Shown: piece after piece, positions 1 to 6,797 of the stretch
How the letters are laid out: each line of letters opens with the position of its first letter
Numbering within the stretch: the first letter of the stretch is position 1
Source of the DNA: JBOGGN01 sp050744165
GTDB lineage: Bacteria > Actinomycetota > Acidimicrobiia > Acidimicrobiales > Palsa-688
DNA length: 16,911 nt
NCBI GenBank assembly: GCA_050744165.1
Contig: JBOGGN010000219.1
Location: 1 to 16,911, forward strand
Reading direction: 5' to 3'
Notes under the pieces: model-generated
Told to the model about the DNA's origin: nothing
Databases searched by the model: none
Seen by the model: only the letters and a program-made list of their open reading frames with translations
Made by a program: the position numbers and the translations under genes

Positions 1-261
1 ACCGGCGAGGTCGATTTCGTCGAGGTGTCCCTGCCCGACGGCTGGGTCGGGCGCCGCCTCGGCGGCCTGGTCGAAGGTGACCTGTTCCGGCCGGTGCTGG
101 TCACCCGGGCCGGGCAGGCCAAGATGGCGACGCCGGAGCTGGTGGGCCAAGTGGGTGACGTGCTGCTGATGGCGGTGCGTACCGGGGCGGCCGACGAGCT
201 GGAGCGTCGGTTGAAGCCCGAGGGGGCGGGCCACGGCCCGGCGGTGGGGGAGCACAAATGA
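1..261 (+). CDS. TrkA-family K+ uptake regulator, C-terminal fragment (5' end outside window)
   Basis: The reading frame is open from base 1 and stops at 259-261, so only the last 86 codons are present. The residues fit an RCK_C/TrkA_C ligand-binding domain: an alternating-hydrophobic start (VDFVEVSLP), a GRRLGGL segment, a VLVTRAGQAKMATPELV stretch and then GDVLLMAV. In the family this domain follows an NAD-binding Rossmann domain and binds regulatory ligands, while the protein gates a TrkH/TrkG-type potassium channel from the cytosol. The downstream gene is a second TrkA, and its ATG overlaps this stop codon (ATGA). That matches the paired ceoB-ceoC arrangement of mycobacteria. The charged tail after about residue 60 looks disordered. 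An internal ATG at 25 lies inside the domain and is not a likely start. Confidence 0.85.
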   Translation, partial: TGEVDFVEVSLPDGWVGRRLGGLVEGDLFRPVLVTRAGQAKMATPELVGQVGDVLLMAVRTGAADELERRLKPEGAGHGPAVGEHK

Positions 262-920
262 AGGTCGCCATCGCGGGCGCGGGCAACGTCGGCACGTCCA
301 TCGCCGCCGACCTGTTCCAGGCGGGTTACGACGTGCTCTTGATTGAGCAGGACCCGGACCTCGTGGCCCGGCTGCGCCCCACCATCGACATCACCTGGTT
401 CGAAGGTGACGCCTGCGAGGTCACGACCCTGCAGCGGGCGGGCCTTGCCGATACCGACGTGGTGGTGGCGGCAACCGGGGACGACGAGGACAACCTGGTG
501 GTGTCGCTCTTGGCCAAGATGGAGTTCGCTGTACCGCGCGTCGTGGCCCGGGTCAACCACCCCAAGAACCAGTGGCTGTTCAACGAGACGTGGGGCGTCG
601 ACGTGTCGGTTTCCACCCCCCACCTGCTGACCGCCCTGGTGGAGGAGGCGGTGTCGGTGGGGGCCCTGGTGCGGATCCTGCAACTGGCTCACGGCGAGGC
701 TCGGCTGGTCGAGGTGACACTGGCCGAGGATTCACCGGCCAAGGGGCGGTCGCTGTCGCAGCTCGACCTTCCTCGAGACGCCATCATCGTTGCCGTTGTT
801 CGGGAGAACCGGGTCGTGGTCCCCCACGGCGACACCACGCTGTACTCGGGCGACGAGGTGATCGCGCTGGTTACCGACGAGTCCGAGGGAATCGTCAAGG
901 CGCTTTTGATCGGCAGATAG
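258..920 (+). CDS. trkA: TrkA-family potassium uptake protein (NAD-binding, ceoC-like)
   Basis: This 220-aa cytosolic regulatory subunit would control a Trk/Ktr-type K+ channel. Residues 1-125 form a Rossmann RCK_N domain. The dinucleotide motif G7-x-G9-x-x-G12 follows the first beta strand, and an acidic E30 ends beta-2, which suits NAD(H) binding. Later come GDACEVTTLQRAGL and VVAATGDDEDNLV, both typical of TrkA. Residues from about 140 to 220 form the TrkA_C domain, with a GRSLSQLDLP segment and YSGDEVIALV near the end. The length is normal for single-repeat TrkA proteins. The start is fixed by the ATGA overlap with the upstream trkA-like gene, which implies translational coupling. No channel subunit (TrkH) is visible in the window and it may lie elsewhere. 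The next gene converges on it from the opposite strand. Confidence 0.92.
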   Translation: MKVAIAGAGNVGTSIAADLFQAGYDVLLIEQDPDLVARLRPTIDITWFEGDACEVTTLQRAGLADTDVVVAATGDDEDNLVVSLLAKMEFAVPRVVARVNHPKNQWLFNETWGVDVSVSTPHLLTALVEEAVSVGALVRILQLAHGEARLVEVTLAEDSPAKGRSLSQLDLPRDAIIVAVVRENRVVVPHGDTTLYSGDEVIALVTDESEGIVKALLIGR

Positions 921-966
921 GTGGGCCGTCTGCGGCTGCCCGCATGAACCGACGCCGACGCCGGTC

Positions 967-1485
967 TTAAGGCCTCTTTGACGCCAGCAGCGCCTCGTAT
1001 CGCCGGTAGGTGGCGGAATCGAAGGCCACCAGGCGGACGAGCTCCAGGGGGAGCGGCATGGCGGCGAGCGTCGAGTGGACAGCGTCGACAGCGACGGCCG
1101 CCGCCGCGTCCGCGGGGTACCCATAGATTCCCGTCGAGATGGCCGGAAAGGCGATGCTGCGGGCACCCAGCTCCGCCGCCACCAGAAGTGACCGCCGGTA
1201 GCACGACGCCAGCAGCTCGGCCTCGCCGTGGTGGCCACCCCGCCACCGCGGCCCGACGGCGTGGATGATCCACCGGGCCGGGAGTGCAAACCCCGGCGTT
1301 GCTACCGCGTCCCCCGTGGCACAGCTCCCGATGGCCCGGCAGGCGGCCTGAAGCTTGGCCGCTCCGGCGGCCCGGTGGATGGCTCCGTCGACGCCTCCGC
1401 CGCCCGCCAGGTGCTGGTTGGCGGCGTTCACGATGGCGTCCACTGTCTGCTGGGTGATGTCGCCCTGCACCGCCTCAATGGTCAT
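967..1485 (-). CDS. Macro-domain protein, O-acetyl-ADP-ribose deacetylase type
   Basis: The predicted 172-aa protein is a single macro domain. It shows the MacroD-type signature: VDAIVNAAN (residues 15-23), then the glycine-rich GGGGVDGAIH at 28-37, GDAVATPGF near 58-66, and the phosphate-binding loop AISTGIYGYP at 115-124. The family hydrolyses O-acetyl-ADP-ribose and removes mono-ADP-ribose from proteins or nucleic acids; N20, N23 and D33 are expected at the active site. I chose the ATG at 1485 because the domain begins directly (MTIEAVQGDI) and GGAG lies six bases upstream. A GTG at 1496 is an in-frame alternative. The same frame stays open much further upstream, but that part is antisense to whiB and is not plausible. 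It is divergent from the whiB2-like gene, so the two share a 153-bp regulatory region. Confidence 0.92.
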   Translation of the reverse strand: MTIEAVQGDITQQTVDAIVNAANQHLAGGGGVDGAIHRAAGAAKLQAACRAIGSCATGDAVATPGFALPARWIIHAVGPRWRGGHHGEAELLASCYRRSLLVAAELGARSIAFPAISTGIYGYPADAAAAVAVDAVHSTLAAMPLPLELVRLVAFDSATYRRYEALLASKRP

Positions 1486-1561
1486 TGGCTGCTCCACATA
1501 GCAGGTTCGAAAGGAAATTTCAGGGATGCCCCTTGCGCCGTCCCCCCAAACCGCGCCAAGA

Positions 1562-1603
1562 TGACATCGGTGTAGTGACACTGGTGTAGTTACAAAAGTG
1601 TGG
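1562..1603 (+). promoter_or_regulatory. Tandem 14-bp direct repeats upstream of the whiB2-like gene
   Basis: Two near-identical 14-mers, TGACATCGGTGTAG (1562-1575) and TGACACTGGTGTAG (1576-1589), are followed by a degenerate third copy at 1590-1603. They generate two TGTAGTKACA units at 1571-1580 and 1585-1594, exactly 14 bp apart. The second contains the small palindrome TGTA-GT-TACA. The block ends 35 bp before the whiB ATG, where an operator or activator site would be expected. The regulator is not identifiable from sequence. Confidence 0.5.
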
Positions 1604-1638
1604 ACTGCGCCTCGGTGCAACAGAGGGAGACCACCGAA

Positions 1639-1923
1639 ATGGATTACCTGTACGAGTTGCTGGAGCGGCCCCCGCCGCCGTGGCAGCGCAACGCCAACTG
1701 CATGGGGGTCGACCCGGATCTGTTCTTCCCCGAACGGGGCGCTTCCACGCGAGAGGCCAAGGAGGTGTGCCGGGGCTGTGTCGTCCGGGAGGACTGTTTG
1801 GAATATGCCTTGGCCAACGGTGAGAAGTTCGGGATCTGGGGCGGTTTGAGCGAACGGGAACGGCGCCGCATCCGGCGCCGTCGGGCCATGGAGCGCCAAG
1901 TCGACGGTGCCTCGGCGTCGTAG
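1639..1923 (+). CDS. whiB: WhiB-family [4Fe-4S] transcriptional regulator, WhiB2/WhmD-like
   Basis: This 94-aa protein has the four Wbl cysteines, C21, C44, C47 and C53, in the pattern C-x22-C-x2-C-x5-C, which bind an oxygen- and NO-sensitive [4Fe-4S] cluster. The G-I/V-W-G-G turn follows at 65-69 (GIWGG) and then a basic DNA-binding tail (SERERRRIRRRR, 71-82). The segments FFPERGASTREAKEVC and LEYALAN, and the spacing, resemble WhiB2/WhmD, the septation and cell-division regulator of mycobacteria; streptomycete WhiB is the sporulation counterpart. Wbl proteins usually act by binding the primary sigma factor. The ATG at 1639 is preferred over an in-frame start at 1600 because GGGAG lies about 9 bases before it and the shorter form matches family length. 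A strong hairpin follows the stop. Confidence 0.93.
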   Translation: MDYLYELLERPPPPWQRNANCMGVDPDLFFPERGASTREAKEVCRGCVVREDCLEYALANGEKFGIWGGLSERERRRIRRRRAMERQVDGASAS

Positions 1924-1939
1924 CAGTGAGGCCTCAGGG

Positions 1940-1967
1940 GGTCCGCCGGCAGCGACGCCGTCGGACC
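1940..1967. terminator. Hairpin between convergent whiB and the formimidoyltransferase-like gene
   Basis: GGTCCGCCGGC at 1940-1950 can pair with GCCGTCGGACC at 1957-1967, with one mismatch in 11 bp and the loop AGCGAC. It lies 17 bp after the whiB stop and 20 bp before the stop of the gene on the other strand. It can therefore act as a bidirectional terminator. There is no U-tract, which is common for terminators in high-GC actinobacteria. Confidence 0.6.
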
Positions 1968-1987
1968 GCCCAGCACACCCATTCGCT

Positions 1988-2836
1988 CTAACTTCCCCCG
2001 TCGAGGCCCGCCTGCTCCAGGCGGGCCTCGATCGTTCGTGAGCGGTCAAGGCCGAGTTCCGGCCATCGCCTCGAGGGGATGGCGTCGAGCACTCGAGCAG
2101 GCAGCAACCCCACCAGTTCCGCCCGTTCGACGCCGGTTCGGCTGGCAACGGCATCAAAAGCAGCGGCCGGCCCGACCTGTAGGGGATCGATGAGGTTGCA
2201 GGACACCTGGACCCCCTCGCCGACAGCCATTCCCAGGGCCCGTACCGCCGGCCCCCGCAGCGAGGCGGCCAGCTGCCGGGCGAACTCGAGGTCGCTTCCC
2301 TCCAGCCACAGGTTGTAGGCCACCAGCAGCGGCCGGGCCCCCACCGCGGCGGCGCCGGCGGTGGGATGGGGCAGTGGGGGGCCATAGGACGGCGCCACCG
2401 TCTGCCACCCATGGCGGCGGACGTCGGGAAGGGAGGGTCCGTCGGTGCCTCCGTAGAGGAAGCAGGGCAAGGCCAGCTCGGTCCCGGCCCACGCCGCGAA
2501 GGCGTTCCGGGTCGCGACTGCTACCCCGGGTTCGCCGTCGCTGACCGGCCACCCCCGGAGGGACACGAACGGCACCACGTCCAGCACCCCGATGCGGGGA
2601 TGGACCCCCGAGTGCGCCCGGAGATCGAGTGATCCAACCGCCTCGACCGCCAGGGCGCGCACGGCGTCGAGCAGCGCCCCGGCCGGTCCGAGCAGGGTGA
2701 ACACACTCCGGTTGTGGTCCCTATCTGAATGGGTGTCCAGGAGGAGACCGCGGCACGCGGCCGCCAGCCGTTCGATCACCGCCGCCTGGCGTCCTTCGCT
2801 GACATTGGCGACACACTCCACGACCGGCGATGTCAT
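1988..2836 (-). CDS. Glutamate formimidoyltransferase-family protein (FTCD N-terminal type)
   Basis: The 282-aa product matches the stand-alone formimidoyltransferase module: VVECVANVSEGR at the N-terminus (residues 5-16), DTHSDRDHNRSVFTL at 34-48, and the conserved histidine block AHSGVHPRIGVLDVVPFV around 74-91. Later YGGTDGP and VAYNLWLEG mark the second half. The reaction is transfer of the formimino group of N-formimino-glutamate to tetrahydrofolate (EC 2.1.2.5). Some bacterial homologues instead handle 5-formyl-THF. No cyclodeaminase domain follows, and no hut genes are visible, so the physiological substrate is uncertain. The ATG at 2836 begins exactly at the conserved N-terminus. It is divergent from tatA, with 63 bp between the two starts, so promoters must be compact here. 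Confidence 0.85.
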   Translation of the reverse strand: MTSPVVECVANVSEGRQAAVIERLAAACRGLLLDTHSDRDHNRSVFTLLGPAGALLDAVRALAVEAVGSLDLRAHSGVHPRIGVLDVVPFVSLRGWPVSDGEPGVAVATRNAFAAWAGTELALPCFLYGGTDGPSLPDVRRHGWQTVAPSYGPPLPHPTAGAAAVGARPLLVAYNLWLEGSDLEFARQLAASLRGPAVRALGMAVGEGVQVSCNLIDPLQVGPAAAFDAVASRTGVERAELVGLLPARVLDAIPSRRWPELGLDRSRTIEARLEQAGLDGGS

Positions 2837-2899
2837 CGCCCGGTCATCCTTCCCTGGTTGTCGTGTCGAACATCAGGCAAACAGCTAGCTTGGAGAGAC

Positions 2900-3214
2900 A
2901 TGATCGGTGACATTTTCGGCGTGGACGGCATCGTCGTGTTGGTGCTGGTGATCGTCCTGATCTTCGGCTTCAACAAGCTGCCGAAGATGGCCAAGAATCT
3001 CGGTGAGGCCAACAAGGAGTTCAAGAAGGCCCAGCGCGAGGCGGAAGAAGAGGCCAAAGCCGAGGAGGTCCGGGCTCGTGTCGCCCAGGAAGAAGCCGCC
3101 AAGGCGTCGGCACCGAGCGACAACATCACCATGAGCAAGGCCGAGCTTGACGCCCTCCTCGCCGAGCGAGAGGCCAAAGCCCGCCGGGAGTCTGGCAGCC
3201 CAAGCAGCAACTAG
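2900..3214 (+). CDS. tatA: Sec-independent protein translocase subunit TatA
   Basis: The product is a 104-aa TatA/Hcf106-type protein. One membrane helix spans residues 9-22 (DGIVVLVLVIVLIF). The invariant FG hinge follows at 22-23, then an amphipathic helix with the KLPKMAKNLGEANKEFKKA-type pattern (26-44). The rest is a charged, Ala/Glu-rich tail. TatA multimerises with TatC and TatB at the cytoplasmic membrane to export folded twin-arginine substrates. I chose the ATG at 2900 because GGAGA lies just upstream and the helix begins at once. Longer in-frame starts would run back through the divergent gene. TatC is not present. The actinobacterial TatA tail is usually acidic and short; this one is normal in length but strongly predicted as coiled coil at 44-95. 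Confidence 0.9.
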   Translation: MIGDIFGVDGIVVLVLVIVLIFGFNKLPKMAKNLGEANKEFKKAQREAEEEAKAEEVRARVAQEEAAKASAPSDNITMSKAELDALLAEREAKARRESGSPSSN

Positions 3215-3314
3215 GCGTCGCCAGCCCGAGGGCCGCCCGCACACCACTTACGCCTCCAGGCCGGGACGAGCACCAAGGCGGATGCCAGGTCGCCGCCGCC
3301 CCGCGCGGTGCCGT

Positions 3315-3587
3315 CTAGGGAGCAGTAGGCAGAGAAGACGGAGCTACTGGTGCAACGCCGCCGCCGCCGCGCCGCCGCCGAGCGATGCGCCGCCGCTCCC
3401 GTTCCGAAGCCCCGCCCCACACTCCGTGCTCGATGCGGTTGTAGAGGGCGTACTCCACGCAAGGTTCCTTCACCGGGCAGTCGGCGCAGATCCGGCGGGC
3501 GATCTCGACGCCGACGCCGTCGCTCGGGAAGAACGTCTCGGGCGGCAACTCACGACACTTGCCCTTCTGCATCCATGTCGTGTCCAT
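3315..3587 (-). CDS. WhiB-family [4Fe-4S] transcriptional regulator, short form
   Basis: A second Wbl protein of 90 aa. The cluster cysteines are C11, C34, C37 and C43 (C-x22-C-x2-C-x5-C). GVWGG lies at 55-59, followed by the basic SERERRRIARRRR tail and a GC-rich, low-complexity C-terminus encoded by CCG-repeat-like DNA at 3356-3385. The N-terminus is very short (MDTTWMQKGKC), as in WhiB1/WhiB2-type proteins lacking a long leader. The ATG at 3587 has a strong Shine-Dalgarno (GGAGGGG) directly upstream, which fixes the start. It converges with tatA. It is only about 50% similar by eye to the WhiB at 1639, so it is a separate paralogue, not a recent duplication. The regulon is unknown. Confidence 0.92.
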   Translation of the reverse strand: MDTTWMQKGKCRELPPETFFPSDGVGVEIARRICADCPVKEPCVEYALYNRIEHGVWGGASERERRRIARRRRGGGGVAPVAPSSLPTAP

Positions 3588-3935
3588 TTCCCCTCCGCGA
3601 ACCCAATCGCCTAGGACTGCTGCCCAATCAGGCTTTCCTCGAAGAATCTTGATTCCCCTTCCTGGGCTCTCTTACGGGTGAAATTGGACTCGGGATTGAA
3701 CGACTGTTCCGGTTTGGTCGGTGTCGGGAGTCGACAAGTTCCATCGTGCCAGTCGAAAGATTCGACGAGCGAATCGGTCACTCGGTTCCCAAGTCGACAA
3801 ACCGCCCGTCCACCCCGGCCAGCAGACGCATGCTACTGCACCAACAACCAGCAACCAGAAACCAGCTGCCCGCAGGTGCAGGCGGCGGGCGGCAGGCGAC
3901 CGGCGACCGGCCGATGAGCGTTACGCTGACCCCCC
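3588..3935. other. 348-bp non-coding region with overlapping inverted repeats
   Basis: No convincing gene is seen. It contains the leader of the minus-strand whiB-like gene and a less GC-rich core. Within it GTCGAA-AGA-TTCGAC (3752-3766) is a perfect inverted repeat. GATTCG-ACGAG-CGAATC (3759-3775) is another that shares the TTCG, so the two hairpins are mutually exclusive. GTCGAC palindromes embedded in AGTCGACAA occur twice, near 3730 and 3794. Function is not known. Confidence 0.4.
3922..3927 (+). promoter_or_regulatory. Candidate -10 element for a leaderless transcript of the 94-aa gene
   Basis: TACGCT fits the actinobacterial TANNNT -10 consensus. It ends 8 bases before the ATG at 3936, with no Shine-Dalgarno in between. 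The same geometry is seen before ppk, which makes leaderless initiation plausible. This is an inference from spacing only. Confidence 0.35.
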
Positions 3936-4220
3936 ATGTCCGACGGCCGCCAAGACGACGAACAAACGCAGCCACCCCGTGGCAGCGTCCGGGTCCTCTA
4001 CCTGGGTCCGGTGGCGCCCCACTGGCGGGTTGACAGCGATTTCGGTGACCGCAACCTGATCGAGGACTTCCGCCAGCGGGCCTTGGCCCGGTTGGTGCTG
4101 CTGCCGCCGCACGACCCTCAGTTCCGGCGCAACCGGGAACGGGTGGTGCGCGACGCCGAACGCGAGAACCTCCTGCTGGAGTGGGACTTGGGCCTGCCGG
4201 AGGAGGAGTTGGCCGAGTAG
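3936..4220 (+). CDS. Hypothetical 94-aa protein upstream of ppk
   Basis: I do not recognise this protein. It begins with a polar, probably disordered leader (residues 1-16). Next is a beta-like VRVLYLGPVAPHWRV (18-32), then DFGDRNLIEDFRQRALARLVLLPP (35-58), and a highly charged helical C-terminal half rich in Arg and Glu ending in EEELAE. It has no signal peptide, membrane segment or cysteine. Coding is supported by an open frame with high third-position GC, a candidate leaderless promoter at 3922 and its position 116 bp before ppk on the same strand. A role in polyphosphate or phosphate metabolism is guilt by association only. Confidence 0.6.
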   Translation: MSDGRQDDEQTQPPRGSVRVLYLGPVAPHWRVDSDFGDRNLIEDFRQRALARLVLLPPHDPQFRRNRERVVRDAERENLLLEWDLGLPEEELAE

Positions 4221-4322
4221 CGGAGGGGTCTTACACCCCGACGATCAGCGCCAGCCGCAGGTTCGTTCGGGCCCGCCGGCGCGGCCAACGAGGGGCCGGA
4301 GCGCGGCCTCGGGAGGCAGGAC

Positions 4323-4328
4323 TACCGT
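4323..4328 (+). promoter_or_regulatory. Candidate -10 element for a leaderless ppk transcript
   Basis: TACCGT (TANNNT) ends 8 bases before the chosen ppk ATG at 4337, the same spacing as at 3922-3936. The nearest GGAGG is about 20 bases upstream of the ATG, too far to serve as a ribosome binding site, so a leaderless start would explain it. No PHO-box pair is visible here. Confidence 0.3.
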
Positions 4329-4336
4329 TCAACACC

Positions 4337-6718
4337 ATGGCGACCATCCATACCGGGGACTCCATAGAGGCTGGGGAACTGGCCTCCGCCGCCCGCCTCG
4401 GCATCGCGGTGGCCGAACCCGACAGCCCCGCCGCGGCCGCCCTCACGCTGCCGCCGCTGGGGGACAGCGCCGACCAGGCCCGGCGCTATGTGAACCGGGA
4501 GTTGTCGACTCTCGACTACTTCAGCCGGGTGCTTGCCATCGCCGAGGACCAGAGCGTGCCTCTGCTGGAGCGGGCCAAGTTCCTGGCCATTTTCCAGGGC
4601 CTCCTGGACGAGTTCTTCGAGGTCCGGGTGGCCGGCTTGAAGGACCAGTTGGCCGCCGGCCTGCTCGGCACCGACCCCGCAGGACTCACCCCGGCGGAGC
4701 AGCTGAAGGCCATTCGCCTGGATACGGCCGGCCTCGTCGAGCGCCGGGTCCGGGCCTTCGTCGACCAGGTGGTGCCCGAGTTGGACGCCGCCGGCATCCA
4801 CTTATCGAGCTGGGAAACCCTCGACGATGACGACCAGGCCTACATCGAGGGCGTCTTCGCAAAGCGGATCTTCCCGATCCTGACCCCGCTGGCCGTCGAT
4901 CCGGGCCACCCGTTCCCCTACATCTCGAACCTGTCGCTCAACCTGGCGGTGATCGTCGTCGACCCCGTGACCCGGGAACGCCGCTTCGCCCGGCTCAAGG
5001 TCCCGCCCTTGCTCCCCGGGTTCGTGGTGACCCCCGACGGAGAGCGCTTCGTCCCTCTCGACACCGTGATCGCGGCTCACCTCGGGGCACTTTTCCCGGG
5101 GATGTTGATCGAGAGCCAGCACCCGTTCCGTGTGACCCGCAACGCCGACCTGACGCTGCAGGAGGATGAGGCCGAAGACCTGCTGGAGGCGGTCGAGATG
5201 GAGTTGCGGCGGAGGCGCTTCGGGCGCACCGTGCGCCTCGAGGTCGACGCCGCCATGACCGAGGAGATCCGCCAACTGCTGTGCCGGGAGCTCGACGTGG
5301 CCGACGACGACGTCTACCCCATCAGCGGGCCCCTCGATCTGTCGGGACTGCTGGCGGTGCACGGGCTCGACCGCCCTGACCTGAAGGACGAGCCGTTCTA
5401 CCCCGAGACGCCGGCCCGGCTGGCCACGCCCAACGATGAGCCGGTCAACGTGTTCAACGCCATCGCCCAGGGCGACATCCTGCTGCACCACCCCTACGAC
5501 AGCTTCGCCACCAGCGTCGAGGCCTTCATCTTCCAGGCCGCCTGTGACCCCCGTGTGCTCGCCATAAAGCAGACGCTGTACCGCACCTCTGGCGACAGCC
5601 CCATCGTGAAGGCCCTCATCCGGGCGGCCGAGCAGGGCAAGCAGGTGGCGGCCCTGGTGGAGTTGAAAGCCCGAGGCGACGAGGCGGCCAACGTCAACTG
5701 GGCCCGCAAGCTGGAGGAGGCGGGTGTCCACGTGGTGTACGGCCTGCTCGGCCTGAAGACCCACTCCAAGACCGCTCTGGTGGTGCGCGACGAGCCCGAC
5801 GGCACCATCCGGCGCTACTGCCACATCGGTACCGGCAACTACAACTCCGCCACTGCTCGGCTCTACGAGGATCTGGGTCTTCTCACAGTCGACCCCGACG
5901 TCGGGGCCGACCTCACCGACCTGTTCAACTTCCTGACCGGCTACAGCCGCCGCACCGAGTACCGCCGTATCCTCCTCGCGCCCCTGTCGCTGCGGGCCGC
6001 CATGGTCGCCATGGTCGAGGCCGAGGCCGCCCGAGGCCCGGCCGGGCGGCTCATCTGGAAGATGAACAACCTGGTCGATCCGGCCGTCATCGACGCCCTC
6101 TACGCCGCCAGCCAGGCCGGGGTCCGCATCACCCTTGTCATCCGTGGGATCTGCTGCCTACGGCCTGGCGTGCCCGGACTGTCGGAGAACATCGAGGTCC
6201 GCAGCATCGTGGGCCGCTGGTTGGAACATTCGAGGATCTACTTCTTCGGCGGAGGGGGTGGAAAAGGCGCCGACTGCGGTCCTCGGGCGCCCGAGAGCGT
6301 GCACGCGGTCGTCGCCGGAGGACCCGAGAACATGCCGGTTGTCGCCGCAGCCAGAGGTGCCGCCGCCGGTACCAACGGGGCGGAAGCGGTGGTCCTCGAC
6401 TCGCTGTCCCGGCTGCCTGCGGGCGGTCGCTTCTACATCGGGTCGGCCGACATGATGCCCCGCAACTTGGACCGCCGGGTGGAGTGCATTGTGCCCGTCA
6501 CCAACGGCGACCTCTGCGAGCGGCTCCGGGAGATCCTGGCGGCGGAGTTGGCCGACGACGCTCTGGCCTGGGTCATGCGAGGCGACGGCACCTGGCAGAA
6601 GGCGCCGGTCGTTGCGGGCTTCAACACCCAACGGTACTTCGAGGATGACGCCCTCGAGCGGGCTCGCCGGCGCCGGGAGCCGGACCCGCTCAACCACCTG
6701 GGGCGGGGCGTGGCGTGA
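4337..6718 (+). CDS. ppk: Polyphosphate kinase 1
   Basis: The 793-aa enzyme reversibly transfers the gamma-phosphate of ATP to polyphosphate. The N-domain begins at YVNRELSTLDYFSRVL (51-66) and continues through FFEVRVAGLKDQ (93-104). The middle domain carries FPILTPLAVDPGHPFPYISNLSLNLAV near 179-205. The PLD-like catalytic domains show HHPYDSF (384-390), GLKTHSK with the likely phosphorylated H476, and HIGTGNYN (496-503). The second histidine motif is GRWLEHSRIYFF with H631, and IGSADMMPRNLDRRVE lies at 701-716. Unusual points: ARGDE where ARFDE is typical, SADMMP where SADWMP is typical, and about 50 extra Gly/Ala-rich residues between H631 and IGSAD. The ATG at 4337 is chosen for the normal N-terminus. 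The same frame extends upstream to 4181 but would overlap the 94-aa gene. The Nudix gene follows. Confidence 0.96.
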   Translation: MATIHTGDSIEAGELASAARLGIAVAEPDSPAAAALTLPPLGDSADQARRYVNRELSTLDYFSRVLAIAEDQSVPLLERAKFLAIFQGLLDEFFEVRVAGLKDQLAAGLLGTDPAGLTPAEQLKAIRLDTAGLVERRVRAFVDQVVPELDAAGIHLSSWETLDDDDQAYIEGVFAKRIFPILTPLAVDPGHPFPYISNLSLNLAVIVVDPVTRERRFARLKVPPLLPGFVVTPDGERFVPLDTVIAAHLGALFPGMLIESQHPFRVTRNADLTLQEDEAEDLLEAVEMELRRRRFGRTVRLEVDAAMTEEIRQLLCRELDVADDDVYPISGPLDLSGLLAVHGLDRPDLKDEPFYPETPARLATPNDEPVNVFNAIAQGDILLHHPYDSFATSVEAFIFQAACDPRVLAIKQTLYRTSGDSPIVKALIRAAEQGKQVAALVELKARGDEAANVNWARKLEEAGVHVVYGLLGLKTHSKTALVVRDEPDGTIRRYCHIGTGNYNSATARLYEDLGLLTVDPDVGADLTDLFNFLTGYSRRTEYRRILLAPLSLRAAMVAMVEAEAARGPAGRLIWKMNNLVDPAVIDALYAASQAGVRITLVIRGICCLRPGVPGLSENIEVRSIVGRWLEHSRIYFFGGGGGKGADCGPRAPESVHAVVAGGPENMPVVAAARGAAAGTNGAEAVVLDSLSRLPAGGRFYIGSADMMPRNLDRRVECIVPVTNGDLCERLREILAAELADDALAWVMRGDGTWQKAPVVAGFNTQRYFEDDALERARRRREPDPLNHLGRGVA

Positions 6719-6797
6719 CAAGTAGCGGGGTGGCGGGACATGGGCGGGGCGCCATGACGACCGGCCGCTCAGAGGCGGGCGTGACGGCCGGAGCCAG

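Noticed and set aside
967..2412. A 481-codon minus-strand frame that would extend the macro-domain protein N-terminally
   Set aside because: Upstream of 1485 it runs antisense through whiB and through the formimidoyltransferase gene in another frame; the residues are Arg/Pro-rich. Only the part from 1485 matches a family.
4802..5824. A 340-codon minus-strand open frame inside ppk
   Set aside because: It is the antisense shadow of conserved ppk codons in high-GC DNA, with no recognisable domain.
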